From Sandaracinaceae bacterium (lineage in GTDB: Bacteria > Myxococcota_A > Polyangia > Polyangiales > Sandaracinaceae), in assembly GCA_020633195.1 (NCBI GenBank), contig JACKEC010000016.1, positions 248,001-312,000 on the forward strand: a stretch of 64,000 nucleotides of DNA, written 5' to 3'. The translations under genes were made by a program, and so were the position numbers. Below, in pieces: positions 29,140 to 37,176 of this stretch. Under the pieces are notes generated by a model. That model was not told where the DNA came from. It worked only from the letters and a program-made list of their open reading frames with translations, and did no database searches. How positions within the stretch are numbered: position 1 is the stretch's first letter; every line of letters begins with the position of its first letter.

Positions 29140-29706
29140 ATGCCCACCGCGTCTTTCGCCCTCCTCGGACTGACCCACGACGCGAGCCCGGCCGAGGCCC
29201 GCGCGGCCTACCGCCGGCTGGCGCTCCTGCACCACCCCGATCGCAACCCCGGGGACGCGGAGGCCGCCGATCGCTTCAAGCAGATCGTCAGCGCCTACCG
29301 AAACGTCAGCGCGAGCCTCCGCCCCGGCGCGGCGTCTCGGGCTCCGCGGGTGGGCCCGCGGCCGGACCGCTACACCTGCGGCTCCTGCGGCGACTGCTTC
29401 CCCTTCCCCGAGCAGTGCTTCCGCTGCGGCGTCGCGCTCCACGATCGCGACGCGGGGCCGACGCCCACCGTCGACCGCTCCGACGTCGACGCCATGGTGG
29501 ACGACCTGCTCGCTCGCCCGGAGCTCGATCCCGACGGCGAGTCCGCCCTCGTGCCCGCCTCGATCGTCGCGGGCTGCTCCACCGCCGCGCTCTTCGTCTG
29601 GAGCGTGGGCCCGATCGGCCCGGCGCTCCTGTTCGCCGGCTTCGCCGCCTACGTGGCGGGGGTCGAGCTGCACCGCCGCGCCACCATCGCGGCGATCGCG
29701 TCCTGA
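29140..29706 (+). CDS. Membrane-anchored J-domain protein with zinc ribbon
   Basis: A 188-residue protein: N-terminal J-domain (about 1-60; YRRLALLHHPDRNPGD with the HPD tripeptide), a four-Cys ribbon (YTCGSCGDCFPFPEQCFRCG, about 82-101), an acidic linker, and two hydrophobic segments at the C-terminus (about 138-185). It should recruit an Hsp70 to the inner membrane. The DnaK paralogue of this window is 16 kb away, so partnership is not implied. It follows pdxH by 40 bases on the same strand. Confidence 0.8.
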   Translation: MPTASFALLGLTHDASPAEARAAYRRLALLHHPDRNPGDAEAADRFKQIVSAYRNVSASLRPGAASRAPRVGPRPDRYTCGSCGDCFPFPEQCFRCGVALHDRDAGPTPTVDRSDVDAMVDDLLARPELDPDGESALVPASIVAGCSTAALFVWSVGPIGPALLFAGFAAYVAGVELHRRATIAAIAS

Positions 29707-29710
29707 CCGA

Positions 29711-32700
29711 CTATTCGTCGAGCTGGGCGAGGCGGTCGCGCGCGGGGCTGCGGCGCGGGTCGAGCTCGAGGGAGTGCTCGTACGCGCGCCGCGCGGCGTC
29801 GCGGTTGCCCGCGTCGCGGAGGACGTCTCCGAGGAACACCCAGTTGTTCGCGAAGCGGGGCCGCAGGCGCACGAGGCGCTGGGCGAACACGATCCCGCGA
29901 GCCGGCTCGCCCCTCTCGACGTGGAGCCGGGCGAGCCCCGCCGCGCCGCGGGTGTCCTCGGGGAAGGTGCCGAGGAGCTGGTGATACACACGCTCCGCCT
30001 CGTCGAGGTCGCCGTCGCGGCGGAGGCGGTTCGCCCGCTGGATCAGCTGGGTGCGCAGGCGGTTGCGGCGCCGACGGCTGTCGGGCGGGGGGATCGAGGG
30101 GATGCCGAGTCGGCTGAGATCGAAGTCGGCGTCGTCGCCCTCGAGCGGCTCGCCGGGCCCGGGGCCCGCCGTCCCGGGGGTGCCACCAGCGGGCGGCGCG
30201 GGCGTCGGCGCGGGCGCGTCGGGCTCGGGGAGATCGGCCTCGACGGGCTCCGCGGCCAGGGGATCGGGCGCCGCGGGATCGGCCGCCACCGGATCGGTCG
30301 CCTCGGGAGCGGGCGCGATCTCCGTGGGCTCGTCAGGGTCGACGTCGGCCTCCGGCGCGGGGGGATCTTCGGTCGTCGCGACGGGAGCGGCTTCGGAGCC
30401 CGAGAGCGCCCACACCGCGAGCCCGACGCCCCCCGCGAGGAGCGCGAGGCCGACCGCCCCTCCGGCGAGCCAGAGCCCGATGGGGCGCGTCGAGAGGCCG
30501 GGGACCACGGGCTCGGCGAGCGCCTCGTCCATCGCGAAAGGATCGATCGGGGCCGGCTCCATCGCGGCGGGCGGAGGCTCCGCGGGCGCGACGGGGGGCG
30601 GCAGGGGCTCCGGCTCGGGCGCCGCGTGCATCGGCGCGACCGGCTCGAACGGGGCGGGCGCGACCTCGGCGACCGCCTCCCACTCCTCCAGGGGCGGAGC
30701 GGGCTCCGAGGTCGGCGGGGGCGCCGCCTCGATCACGGGCACGACGCCCTCGAGGGTCGCGTCCTCGAGCTCCGGCTCGTCGTCCGGGGGCGGCTCCGGA
30801 ACCGCCATCTGGACGGGCGGAGCCTGGGGCGGGGGAGGCGATCCGTCCGACTGGACCGAGCCCAGCACCAGCGTGCGCTGCCCCGCGCGGATCGGCCGTC
30901 GACGCCGACCGCTCTGCGCCGGTGGGGTCTCCGGCGCCGCGCGGGGCGCCTTCGGAGGCAGGCCGCCTTTGGGGGGAGGGGGCTTGCGCGGCGGCGGCCG
31001 CTCGCCCGGCTTCGGGATGCGCGCCTTGGGAGGCGGCAGCCCCATGACGCCGGTCGGCGGAGGCGGCGGCGGAGCCACGGTGGCCGGACGCGGGCCCACG
31101 TGCTGCACGCGCTTGCGCAGCCGGTCGACGAGGCGGGCCTCGTAGAGCCCCGTGATCTCCTCGTCGTCGAACGCGTCCTCGTCGGCTGGCGGCAGGTCGT
31201 CGCCGCGCGGGCCCGCCGAGGCCGAGGGCGTGCTGCGCGACAGGGCGTCGAGGAGCACCTCGAGCTTGCGCATCATGTTGGGGAGCGAGGTCGCGGGATC
31301 GCTCTTCGGCGGGTCCGGCGGGGGCGGGGCGATGCTCGGCGGCGGGATCGACGGCGCGACCGCGGGGCGCTCGGCGGCCGCCGCGGCGAGCGCGTCGTCG
31401 ACCGGCGTCATCACGTTGGCGGTCCGGGGCGCCTCCTCGTGGGAGATGTGCACGCGGCCGGACCCGAGCCCCAGCAGCGTGGAGAGCGCCTCGAGCCCGT
31501 CGACCGACTCCGCGCGTCCGCGGGCGCGCGCGCTGGCGCCCGCGACGAGCCCGTCGGCGAGGTCGATCTCGACCCGCACCCGCGGGTGCTGGACCTGGAG
31601 TCGCAAGCCGAGTTGCGTGGCGCTCAGCGCTCGGATCAGGCGCACCGGTCCGATCACGTCGAGCCGCGCGTGGGTGGAGGCGCGCGCGCGGACCCGGGCC
31701 GCGAGCTCCTGATCGGGCTCCACGAGCGCGGCGACGTTGGGAGCGAGCATGGCGATGTCCGGCCGGCGCGGGTTCGCCCACAGGCGGTCGGCGTCGACGA
31801 TGAGCAGCGAGGCCCAGCGGAGCCACGGATCGCGCCGGATCGCGCGCAGCGCGGGGGTGGCCCAGCCCTCGACGCCTCCGCCGTCGATCAGGACGACCTC
31901 GGGCATCAGGTCGTGGGCGAGCTCGAGGCCGTTGCCGGCGCCGTCGATCACCACCAGGACCGCGCCCTCCGCGCGGAGCGCCTGCGCGAGGACGTCCGAG
32001 CGGGCTGGGTTCTGCTCGATCAGGAGCACGCGCCGCCCCTCGAGGTCGAGGTCCCGGCCTTGGTCGGGCTCGTCGAACACGTCGAGCGTGCTGAGCCGCG
32101 CCATCGGGCTCTCGTGGAACTCGTAGCGCAGCGGCCCCGGGTCACCCGCGCCGAGCAGAGGGCGGATCCGCTCCACGAGCTCGGCGATGGCCTCGTGCAC
32201 GGGGCGGTCGGCGCGGATCATCACCTGGGCGGAGGGCCCCGACGTCCCGGCGACGGAGAGGATGCCGCTCCGCAGCGACTCCGCGAAGAGCGCGACGACC
32301 TCCTCGAGGCTCGTCTCCTCGAGGTGCCCGGTCGCTTGGCCGTCCCGCTCGGGCAGCTCGCGGACGATCTCCTCGATCCGCCTCGCCATCTCGTCGGCGC
32401 TCGCCGTCCTGTCGATGACGCCGACCACGCCGTGGCGGAACGTCGAACGCAGCGGGCGGTCCTCCTCGGGGTCGGCGATGAGCACGACGGGGAGGGTGGA
32501 GGTGCCCGGCCGGCTCCCGAGCTCCGCGAGCAGCTCGAGCCCCCCGTCGGTCGACGCGACGCCCGCGAGGACCACGAGATCCGGGGCGGCCACGAACGCG
32601 GTCGAGGCGGCCTCGTCGATCGACGACTGCTCGACGAGCATCCCTCGCTCGACGAGCCGCGCCGCGAGCGCTGGCGCGAGGCGCTCACCCTCGGCGATCA

Positions 32701-32776
32701 GCAGCACCGTCGGCTCGTCCAGCGGGATCGCCGACGAGCTCGGTTGATGGGAGGCGGACACGGTGACCTCGTTCAC
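29711..32776 (-). CDS. Degenerate receiver / DUF4388-like / transmembrane / TPR multidomain protein
   Basis: A 1021-residue protein, GTG start at 32776. Order: response-regulator-like domain (about 20-135) whose phospho-acceptor position reads APDLVVLAG, i.e. lacking the Asp; a domain like those of DUF4388 family proteins (about 150-235); a second receiver-like domain (about 255-355) with PEVVLIDGG retaining an Asp; a second DUF4388-like unit; a long Pro-rich segment; one transmembrane helix (about 760-784); and TPR repeats at 905-1021. It should span the inner membrane. DUF4388 relatives are frequent in myxobacterial signalling proteins. I infer a scaffold that integrates signals rather than a classical phospho-relay. 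Confidence 0.75.
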   Translation of the reverse strand: MNEVTVSASHQPSSSAIPLDEPTVLLIAEGERLAPALAARLVERGMLVEQSSIDEAASTAFVAAPDLVVLAGVASTDGGLELLAELGSRPGTSTLPVVLIADPEEDRPLRSTFRHGVVGVIDRTASADEMARRIEEIVRELPERDGQATGHLEETSLEEVVALFAESLRSGILSVAGTSGPSAQVMIRADRPVHEAIAELVERIRPLLGAGDPGPLRYEFHESPMARLSTLDVFDEPDQGRDLDLEGRRVLLIEQNPARSDVLAQALRAEGAVLVVIDGAGNGLELAHDLMPEVVLIDGGGVEGWATPALRAIRRDPWLRWASLLIVDADRLWANPRRPDIAMLAPNVAALVEPDQELAARVRARASTHARLDVIGPVRLIRALSATQLGLRLQVQHPRVRVEIDLADGLVAGASARARGRAESVDGLEALSTLLGLGSGRVHISHEEAPRTANVMTPVDDALAAAAAERPAVAPSIPPPSIAPPPPDPPKSDPATSLPNMMRKLEVLLDALSRSTPSASAGPRGDDLPPADEDAFDDEEITGLYEARLVDRLRKRVQHVGPRPATVAPPPPPPTGVMGLPPPKARIPKPGERPPPRKPPPPKGGLPPKAPRAAPETPPAQSGRRRRPIRAGQRTLVLGSVQSDGSPPPPQAPPVQMAVPEPPPDDEPELEDATLEGVVPVIEAAPPPTSEPAPPLEEWEAVAEVAPAPFEPVAPMHAAPEPEPLPPPVAPAEPPPAAMEPAPIDPFAMDEALAEPVVPGLSTRPIGLWLAGGAVGLALLAGGVGLAVWALSGSEAAPVATTEDPPAPEADVDPDEPTEIAPAPEATDPVAADPAAPDPLAAEPVEADLPEPDAPAPTPAPPAGGTPGTAGPGPGEPLEGDDADFDLSRLGIPSIPPPDSRRRRNRLRTQLIQRANRLRRDGDLDEAERVYHQLLGTFPEDTRGAAGLARLHVERGEPARGIVFAQRLVRLRPRFANNWVFLGDVLRDAGNRDAARRAYEHSLELDPRRSPARDRLAQLDE

Positions 32777-32815
32777 GATAGAGGCACACCCGGCAGGACC
32801 GCCAGAACACGGCCG

Positions 32816-33955
32816 TTACTCGAAGACCAGCTGCCGCCGCTCGGGGTCGAATCGGGTGACGAGCTGCGCGAGCAACGCCCAGCCCAGCGCGCCCGCGACG
32901 GGGGCGCCGACCGCGCGCGCGTGACCCTCGTCGAGCACCCCGCGGACGACGGGGAGGCCCTCGATGCGCATCGCTCCGACCGAGACGGGGACCACCGCGA
33001 CGTCGACGCCGTCCGCCGCCTCCCAGCCCGCGTCCTCGAGGCCGAGCGCCTCGTCGGCGCCGGGGACCAACGCGACGGGGTAGACCCCGGTGGAGTCCAC
33101 CGTGAGCCAGACCGGCTGACCGGCGACGGCACCGGCGACCGCGAGGAACGAACCGGTCGGCGTCGAGTAGGCGGCGACGGTGGCGCCGGCGCTCGGCGCG
33201 GAGGCGGTCGACGACAGCCCGAGGGTCGCGCCGGGGCCGTCGATCCGGGCGTGGAGGCGCGTGAGGAGGTCGAGCCCGAGGACGGCCCCGATGGGCACCC
33301 CGAGGCCCTCGCGCAGCGCGCCGAGGTCGCGGACGGTGTGGGGGACGACGCCGACGCGGACGCCGCCGAGACCGAGCTCGTCGATGACGCCGGGCGCGGC
33401 GCGCACCGACGGATCGAGGACGGTGAGCTCGGCGCTCGTCGCGATCACCGCGAGCGTCTCGACCGCGTCGACGCGGACGCGAACGACCGGCAACGGGAGC
33501 GCCTCCATCGCGAGCTCGGCGGCGTCCCCGCGCACCTGATAGGCAGGCCGCCCGCCCACGGCCGCGAGGGCGGGGCGGACCGACTCGGCCCAGGGATCGT
33601 CATCGCCCTCGAGCTCCGCGGCCGCCGCCGCGAAGTCCCCGCGGCCGAGGTGCGCGCGCGCGCGCAGGCGTCGGAGGTGAGGCGAGGTCGCCGGACCGAG
33701 CGCCTCGAGCGCCGCGTCGTCGTGACCCATCGCGAGGTGCGCGCGGCCGGCGATCTCGAGGGCCACCGTGCCGCCGCCCGCCGCGATCGCGCGCTCCGCC
33801 AGCTCGGCCGCGGCCTCCGGATCGAGCTCTGCCCAGGCCGCCTCGGCCTGCTCCGTCAGCGCCGCGGGATCCTCGACGGGGCCAGTAGTCGGCCCGGTCC
33901 CCCCCGCGCCGCCGCACGCGACGAGCAGGGCGGACAGGGCGAGGGTCGCCCTCAC
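32816..33955 (-). CDS. Lipoprotein with TPR-like region and degenerate retropepsin-like domain
   Basis: A 379-residue lipoprotein. GTG start at 33955 (GTGA overlap with the upstream DUF962 gene) gives VRATLALSALLVACGG with the lipobox Cys. Residues of about 30-130 are helical repeats; about 140-379 look like two copies of a retropepsin-type fold: a first half (AYQVRGDAAELAMEALPLPV, LGLDLLTRLHARIDGPG) and a second with VWLTVDSTGVYPVALVPG, where DSTG takes the place of DTG/DSG. The first copy lacks the Asp, so catalysis is doubtful. Envelope-exposed; function unknown. Confidence 0.65.
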   Translation of the reverse strand: MRATLALSALLVACGGAGGTGPTTGPVEDPAALTEQAEAAWAELDPEAAAELAERAIAAGGGTVALEIAGRAHLAMGHDDAALEALGPATSPHLRRLRARAHLGRGDFAAAAAELEGDDDPWAESVRPALAAVGGRPAYQVRGDAAELAMEALPLPVVRVRVDAVETLAVIATSAELTVLDPSVRAAPGVIDELGLGGVRVGVVPHTVRDLGALREGLGVPIGAVLGLDLLTRLHARIDGPGATLGLSSTASAPSAGATVAAYSTPTGSFLAVAGAVAGQPVWLTVDSTGVYPVALVPGADEALGLEDAGWEAADGVDVAVVPVSVGAMRIEGLPVVRGVLDEGHARAVGAPVAGALGWALLAQLVTRFDPERRQLVFE

Positions 33956-34497
33956 GCGTGGGTCGTCGGAGCCGCCGCCTCGACGGCCGGCGCCTCGTCG
34001 GGCTCGGCCGCGCCGCCGAAGAACTTGTCGCGCAGGCGCACGAAGTCCCACACCGGGCCGGCGATGGGGCCGAGCGGGTCGGTCGCGAACGCGGGCTCGC
34101 CCTTCTCGTAGAGGCCGTGCCCGATGAAGTTCAGGGCCCAGCCCGCCGTCCAGGACCCGTTCGCGATCCACCACGGGGGCGAGAAGCGGGGCGCGCCGAG
34201 CATGCCCACGAAGCCGCCGACGATCATCGGGATGCCGACGGTGTGGAGCACGCGGTTGGTCGGGTGCTGGTGCGTCGCGTCGTAGTGCTCGATCGAGACC
34301 GCGAAGCGCTCCTTGAGGCCGCCGCGGAAGTCCGGGTGGGCCTTGCGCCACTCGTCCTCGAGGCCCTTCATGCCGGCCAGGAACAGGGCGACCGGCGTGA
34401 CCTTGCCGCCCGCCATCAGCGTCACGGCGCCGCCGGCGAGCAGCGCGAGGTCGCGGTTCTTCTTCTCGGCGAGCAGGTTGGTGAGCTTCGAGATCAC
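33952..34497 (-). CDS. Mpo1-like (DUF962) membrane protein
   Basis: A 181-residue membrane protein. HQHPTNRVLHTVGIPMIVGG, WALNFIGHGLYEKGEPAFAT and DPLGPIAGPVWDF are the hallmarks of the DUF962/YGL010w family; yeast Mpo1 is a dioxygenase in fatty-acid alpha-oxidation whose metal-binding His residues correspond to these segments. Here three to four hydrophobic stretches and a C-terminal Glu/Pro-rich tail are seen. GTGA overlap with the downstream lipoprotein gene shows a coupled pair. Whether the bacterial protein has the same activity is inference. Confidence 0.8.
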   Translation of the reverse strand: MISKLTNLLAEKKNRDLALLAGGAVTLMAGGKVTPVALFLAGMKGLEDEWRKAHPDFRGGLKERFAVSIEHYDATHQHPTNRVLHTVGIPMIVGGFVGMLGAPRFSPPWWIANGSWTAGWALNFIGHGLYEKGEPAFATDPLGPIAGPVWDFVRLRDKFFGGAAEPDEAPAVEAAAPTTHA

Positions 34498-34824
34498 GGC
34501 GAGGTACCTCCGACGCGATCTCCTTTACGGCCTCCGCGGCCTCCCGACAAGCAGGCGTGGGGGTCGACCTGGCCCCCGAACGAGGACAGTGATGCCCGGT
34601 GCTGACGCACTTGTCCGCTTCGACCGTACGCCCGGGCGTCAAGTGTTCAGCACCACTCGTACTACACCGTAATTCCTTATCGAAAAGCGCTTGACTGACC
34701 CTGTTCACCCCTTACTCTTCCGGTGCTCACCGGGGGGATGAGACGGCCCTGCGACCGTGTCGCAATGCATGTCTCGTTGACACGTCGCCCCGGCGCACCC
34801 TGTGTCACGCATCTGGAGGGGTTG
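34498..34824. promoter_or_regulatory. 327-base intergenic region upstream of csp with structured elements
   Basis: No gene is seen. An inverted repeat lies at 34599-34613/34640-34653 (GTGCTGAcgCACTTG with CAAGTGtTCAGCAC), with a nested palindrome CGCCCGGGCG at 34629-34638. An A/T-richer stretch (34640-34690) precedes the promoter candidate at 34691-34718; CCGGTG/CACCGG forms a hairpin at 34720-34733. The remaining leader runs about 90 bases to the start codon. Long structured leaders are known for cold-shock genes. Confidence 0.5.
34691..34718 (+). promoter_or_regulatory. Candidate sigma-70-type promoter for the cold-shock gene
   Basis: TTGACT (34691-34696) is five of six to the -35 consensus; 16 bases further TACTCT (34713-34718) is a weaker -10 match. 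It sits in the most A/T-rich part of the intergenic region. Confidence 0.4.
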
Positions 34825-35031
34825 ATGGCAGTCGGTACCGTCAAGTGGTTCAACAACGCCAAGGGCTGGGGCTTCATCCGTCAGGACGAGGGTCCGGACG
34901 TCTTCGTGCACTACTCGCAGATCAGCGGCGACGGCTTCCGCACGCTGCGCGAGGGACAGAACGTTAGCTTCGATCTCCGGGACGGTCCGAAGGGGCCGCT
35001 CGCCGAGAAGGTCGCCGAAGTCGCTTCCTGA
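34825..35031 (+). CDS. cspA: Cold-shock domain protein
   Basis: A 68-residue single-stranded nucleic-acid binding protein. The full cold-shock domain is present: VKWFNNAKGWGFIRQDEG (RNP1 with the aromatic residues), DVFVHYSQISGDGFRTLREG (RNP2 and following) and the closing strand VSFDLRDGPKGPLAEKV. ATG at 34825 has GGAGGGG six bases upstream. It acts as an RNA chaperone, and the long leader suggests post-transcriptional control, though this member may be constitutive. A strong hairpin terminator follows. Confidence 0.95.
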   Translation: MAVGTVKWFNNAKGWGFIRQDEGPDVFVHYSQISGDGFRTLREGQNVSFDLRDGPKGPLAEKVAEVAS

Positions 35032-35050
35032 GCCGCTCGGCTCGTGACTC

Positions 35051-35084
35051 GAGGGCCGCGCCCGTGGGTGCGGCCCTCATCATT
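35051..35084 (+). terminator. Hairpin terminator after cspA
   Basis: GAGGGCCGC (35051-35059) pairs with GCGGCCCTC (35070-35078), with inner CCC/GGG pairing; followed by ATCATTTC. Nineteen bases after the stop of cspA. Fits an intrinsic terminator with a weak T tract. Confidence 0.6.
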
Positions 35085-35120
35085 TCGAAGCCCCGATTTC
35101 GAATCGCCGATCTCGGCGCG

Positions 35121-35549
35121 TCAGGGCGCGACGAACTTCTCGACCGAGAGCGCCCAGCGCACCTCTTCGACGACGCCGTCGACGTGGCCGGCCTCTTTCA
35201 CGTAGACGACCTCGTGCCACGTATCGAGCACGCGCTGGTCGTCCATCGGGTCCTTCACCTCGACGAGGTGGGCCGCCTCCTCGACGTAGCCGCGGTCCTG
35301 GGCCTGCTGCCCGATCGCGTCGCGCACGCGTTCGAAGAGCTGCTCGGTGGAGATCCCGGCGCCGAAGTCCGAGCGCTGCGTCCGGCCCGTGAACACCACC
35401 GAGAGGTTGTTCCGAACCCGAACCCCGGAGTCCATGATGTGCAGGCGCACACGCTCCGCGATCTCCAGCTCGGAGGGTTTCGTTCGGTAGATCTCGAGCC
35501 CGGCTTTCACCAGCTCTCGTTTCACCGCTTGGAGATCCGTCGCGTTCAC
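35121..35549 (-). CDS. Conserved hypothetical cytosolic protein
   Basis: A 142-residue protein. The GTG at 35549 (VNATDLQAVKRELVKAGLE) is preferred to a more upstream in-frame start because an Arg-rich leader is removed and GGAG lies upstream. No signal or transmembrane helix. The alternation of helices (AERVRLHIM, TEQLFERVRDAIGQQ) and strands (VRNNLSVVFTGRT, VVYVKEAGHV) gives an alpha/beta fold I cannot name. Alone between the terminator of cspA and the divergent patatin gene. Confidence 0.65.
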   Translation of the reverse strand: MNATDLQAVKRELVKAGLEIYRTKPSELEIAERVRLHIMDSGVRVRNNLSVVFTGRTQRSDFGAGISTEQLFERVRDAIGQQAQDRGYVEEAAHLVEVKDPMDDQRVLDTWHEVVYVKEAGHVDGVVEEVRWALSVEKFVAP

Positions 35550-35662
35550 TCCGTCTCGTCTCCGAGCCCCCCGAGAGGCAACGAACCTTACCACCATCTG
35601 CGGGGGGCCAGCAATCGCCGAACCCTTGCTCGTCGCAAACGCCCTCTCTATGGTCCGCGGCG

Positions 35663-37168
35663 ATGGACACCATCCTCTACTTCGGCGCCCGGTTCGACGA
35701 CCTCGGCCTCCAGCGCCTCGCCGACGCGCGCGTCGCCGAGGATGGCTCCATCCACTACGCGGCCACCGAGCGGGCGGTCACCACCCGCCGCCGGGTCCTC
35801 GGGATCGCCGAGCCCGAGCGCGCGCTCGGCTACCTCCGGCATCAGGCGGTCGACGCGCTCCTGCTCGACGCGCGCGGCGAGGGGCTCGCCGCGTCCACGG
35901 CGTTCCTCGACCAGGTGTTCCCGCACGGTCGGATGGGCGGCCCGATCCTTCGCCAGCGCGTGCTCGCGATCGTGGAGCCCGACGGCGTGGAGGGCGCGTT
36001 CGCGCTCGGCCACCACGGCATCGGCGGCGTCGTGGCCGCCGAGGGCGGCGAGTCGGTCGAGGCCGCGCTGAGCGAGCTGCTCTCGCCGCGCGGCCGCGGC
36101 AAGATCGCGATCTGCCTCGCCGGCGGCGGCATCGAGGGCCTGCTCTACGAGCTCGGCGTGCTGCGCGCGCTCGAGTCGTTCCTCGCGGATCGCGCGATCG
36201 TCGACTTCGACTTCTTCTGCGGGATCAGCGCGGGCGCGATCCTCGGGGCGCTCCTCGCGAACGGCATCGGCCCCGACGAGGTGCTGCGCTCCCTCGAGGG
36301 GCGCGGCCACCGCGTCGACGCGATCGGGAAGTGGGATCTGTTCGAGCCCAACGTCTCCGAGATCGGGGCGCGGCTGCTCCGGCTCGCGAGCGAGCTCGCG
36401 CGTGGCGGTCAGGGGCCTCGCGGCGCGCTCAGCTCGCTCGCGCGCGCGGTGCCGACGGCGGCGTTCAGCGGGCGCCGCCTCGGGGCGTGGCTCGAGCGTC
36501 AGCTCGAGCGGCCGGGGATGGCCAACCGCTTCGGCGATCTGCACCGCCCGCTCTACGTGGGCGCGACCGACCAGGACACCTCGCAGGCGGTCCTCTTCAG
36601 CCACGAGAAGCACGCCCACGTGCCGGTGCACCGCGCGGTGCAGGCGTCGTCGGCGCTCGTGCCGTTCTATCCGCCCGTCGAGGTCGACGGCCGCTGGTAC
36701 GTCGACGGCGCGTTCTCGCGCACGACCAACATGCGCGTCGCCGCCCGACGCGGCGCGACGCTCGTGATCCTGATCGATCCGCTCGTCCCCGCGCTCGGGC
36801 GCGAGCCCGGCTACGTCCGCGAGCGCGGCGGGATCTACGGCACCACGCAGGGCCTCAAGGCGCTCATCAACGGCCGCTTCGACAAGGCCAACCGGGCCAT
36901 CGCGGCGAACTTCCCGAACGTCGCGTTCCACCTCTTCCGCCCGGAGGCGGACGAGATGCGGATCCTGAGCGGCTCGCCGATGAAGTACTTCTATCGGCGC
37001 GAGGTCGAGGAGATCGCGTTCGAGGCGACGACCCGCAAGCTCCGCGACCAGTTCGTGCCCATCGCCCGCGACTTCCGGCTGCACGGCGTGACGATGCGCG
37101 ACCCGGACGAGGGCGAGCCCTCCTCGTCGAGCCACCAGCGCCTCGACGCGTCCGTGCTCGGCGCCTGA
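35663..37168 (+). CDS. Patatin-like phospholipase
   Basis: A 501-residue protein. The patatin domain (about 150-390) has CLAGGGIEGLLYELG (oxyanion hole glycines), the nucleophile elbow GISAGA (GxSxG, Ser near 192) and YVDGAFSRT with the catalytic Asp in DGA. The 150-residue N-terminal part (FGARFDDLGLQRLADARV, ALGYLRHQAVDALLLDARG) looks like an accessory alpha/beta domain. The C-terminal part is helical with LKALINGRFDKANRAIAANF. Ser/Asp dyad lipase acting on phospholipids; no secretion signal, so cytosolic or membrane-peripheral. Confidence 0.85.
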   Translation: MDTILYFGARFDDLGLQRLADARVAEDGSIHYAATERAVTTRRRVLGIAEPERALGYLRHQAVDALLLDARGEGLAASTAFLDQVFPHGRMGGPILRQRVLAIVEPDGVEGAFALGHHGIGGVVAAEGGESVEAALSELLSPRGRGKIAICLAGGGIEGLLYELGVLRALESFLADRAIVDFDFFCGISAGAILGALLANGIGPDEVLRSLEGRGHRVDAIGKWDLFEPNVSEIGARLLRLASELARGGQGPRGALSSLARAVPTAAFSGRRLGAWLERQLERPGMANRFGDLHRPLYVGATDQDTSQAVLFSHEKHAHVPVHRAVQASSALVPFYPPVEVDGRWYVDGAFSRTTNMRVAARRGATLVILIDPLVPALGREPGYVRERGGIYGTTQGLKALINGRFDKANRAIAANFPNVAFHLFRPEADEMRILSGSPMKYFYRREVEEIAFEATTRKLRDQFVPIARDFRLHGVTMRDPDEGEPSSSSHQRLDASVLGA

Positions 37169-37176
37169 AGAGCGGC

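Noticed and set aside
29774..34111. Plus-strand open frame of about 1445 codons
   Set aside because: It crosses three minus-strand genes with recognisable domains and has no domain of its own.
34777..34805. TTGACA at 34777 as the main csp promoter
   Set aside because: The -35 is perfect, but the sequence 17 bases on (CTGTGT) is a poor -10, and it would leave a very short leader; the upstream pair at 34691-34718 is better.
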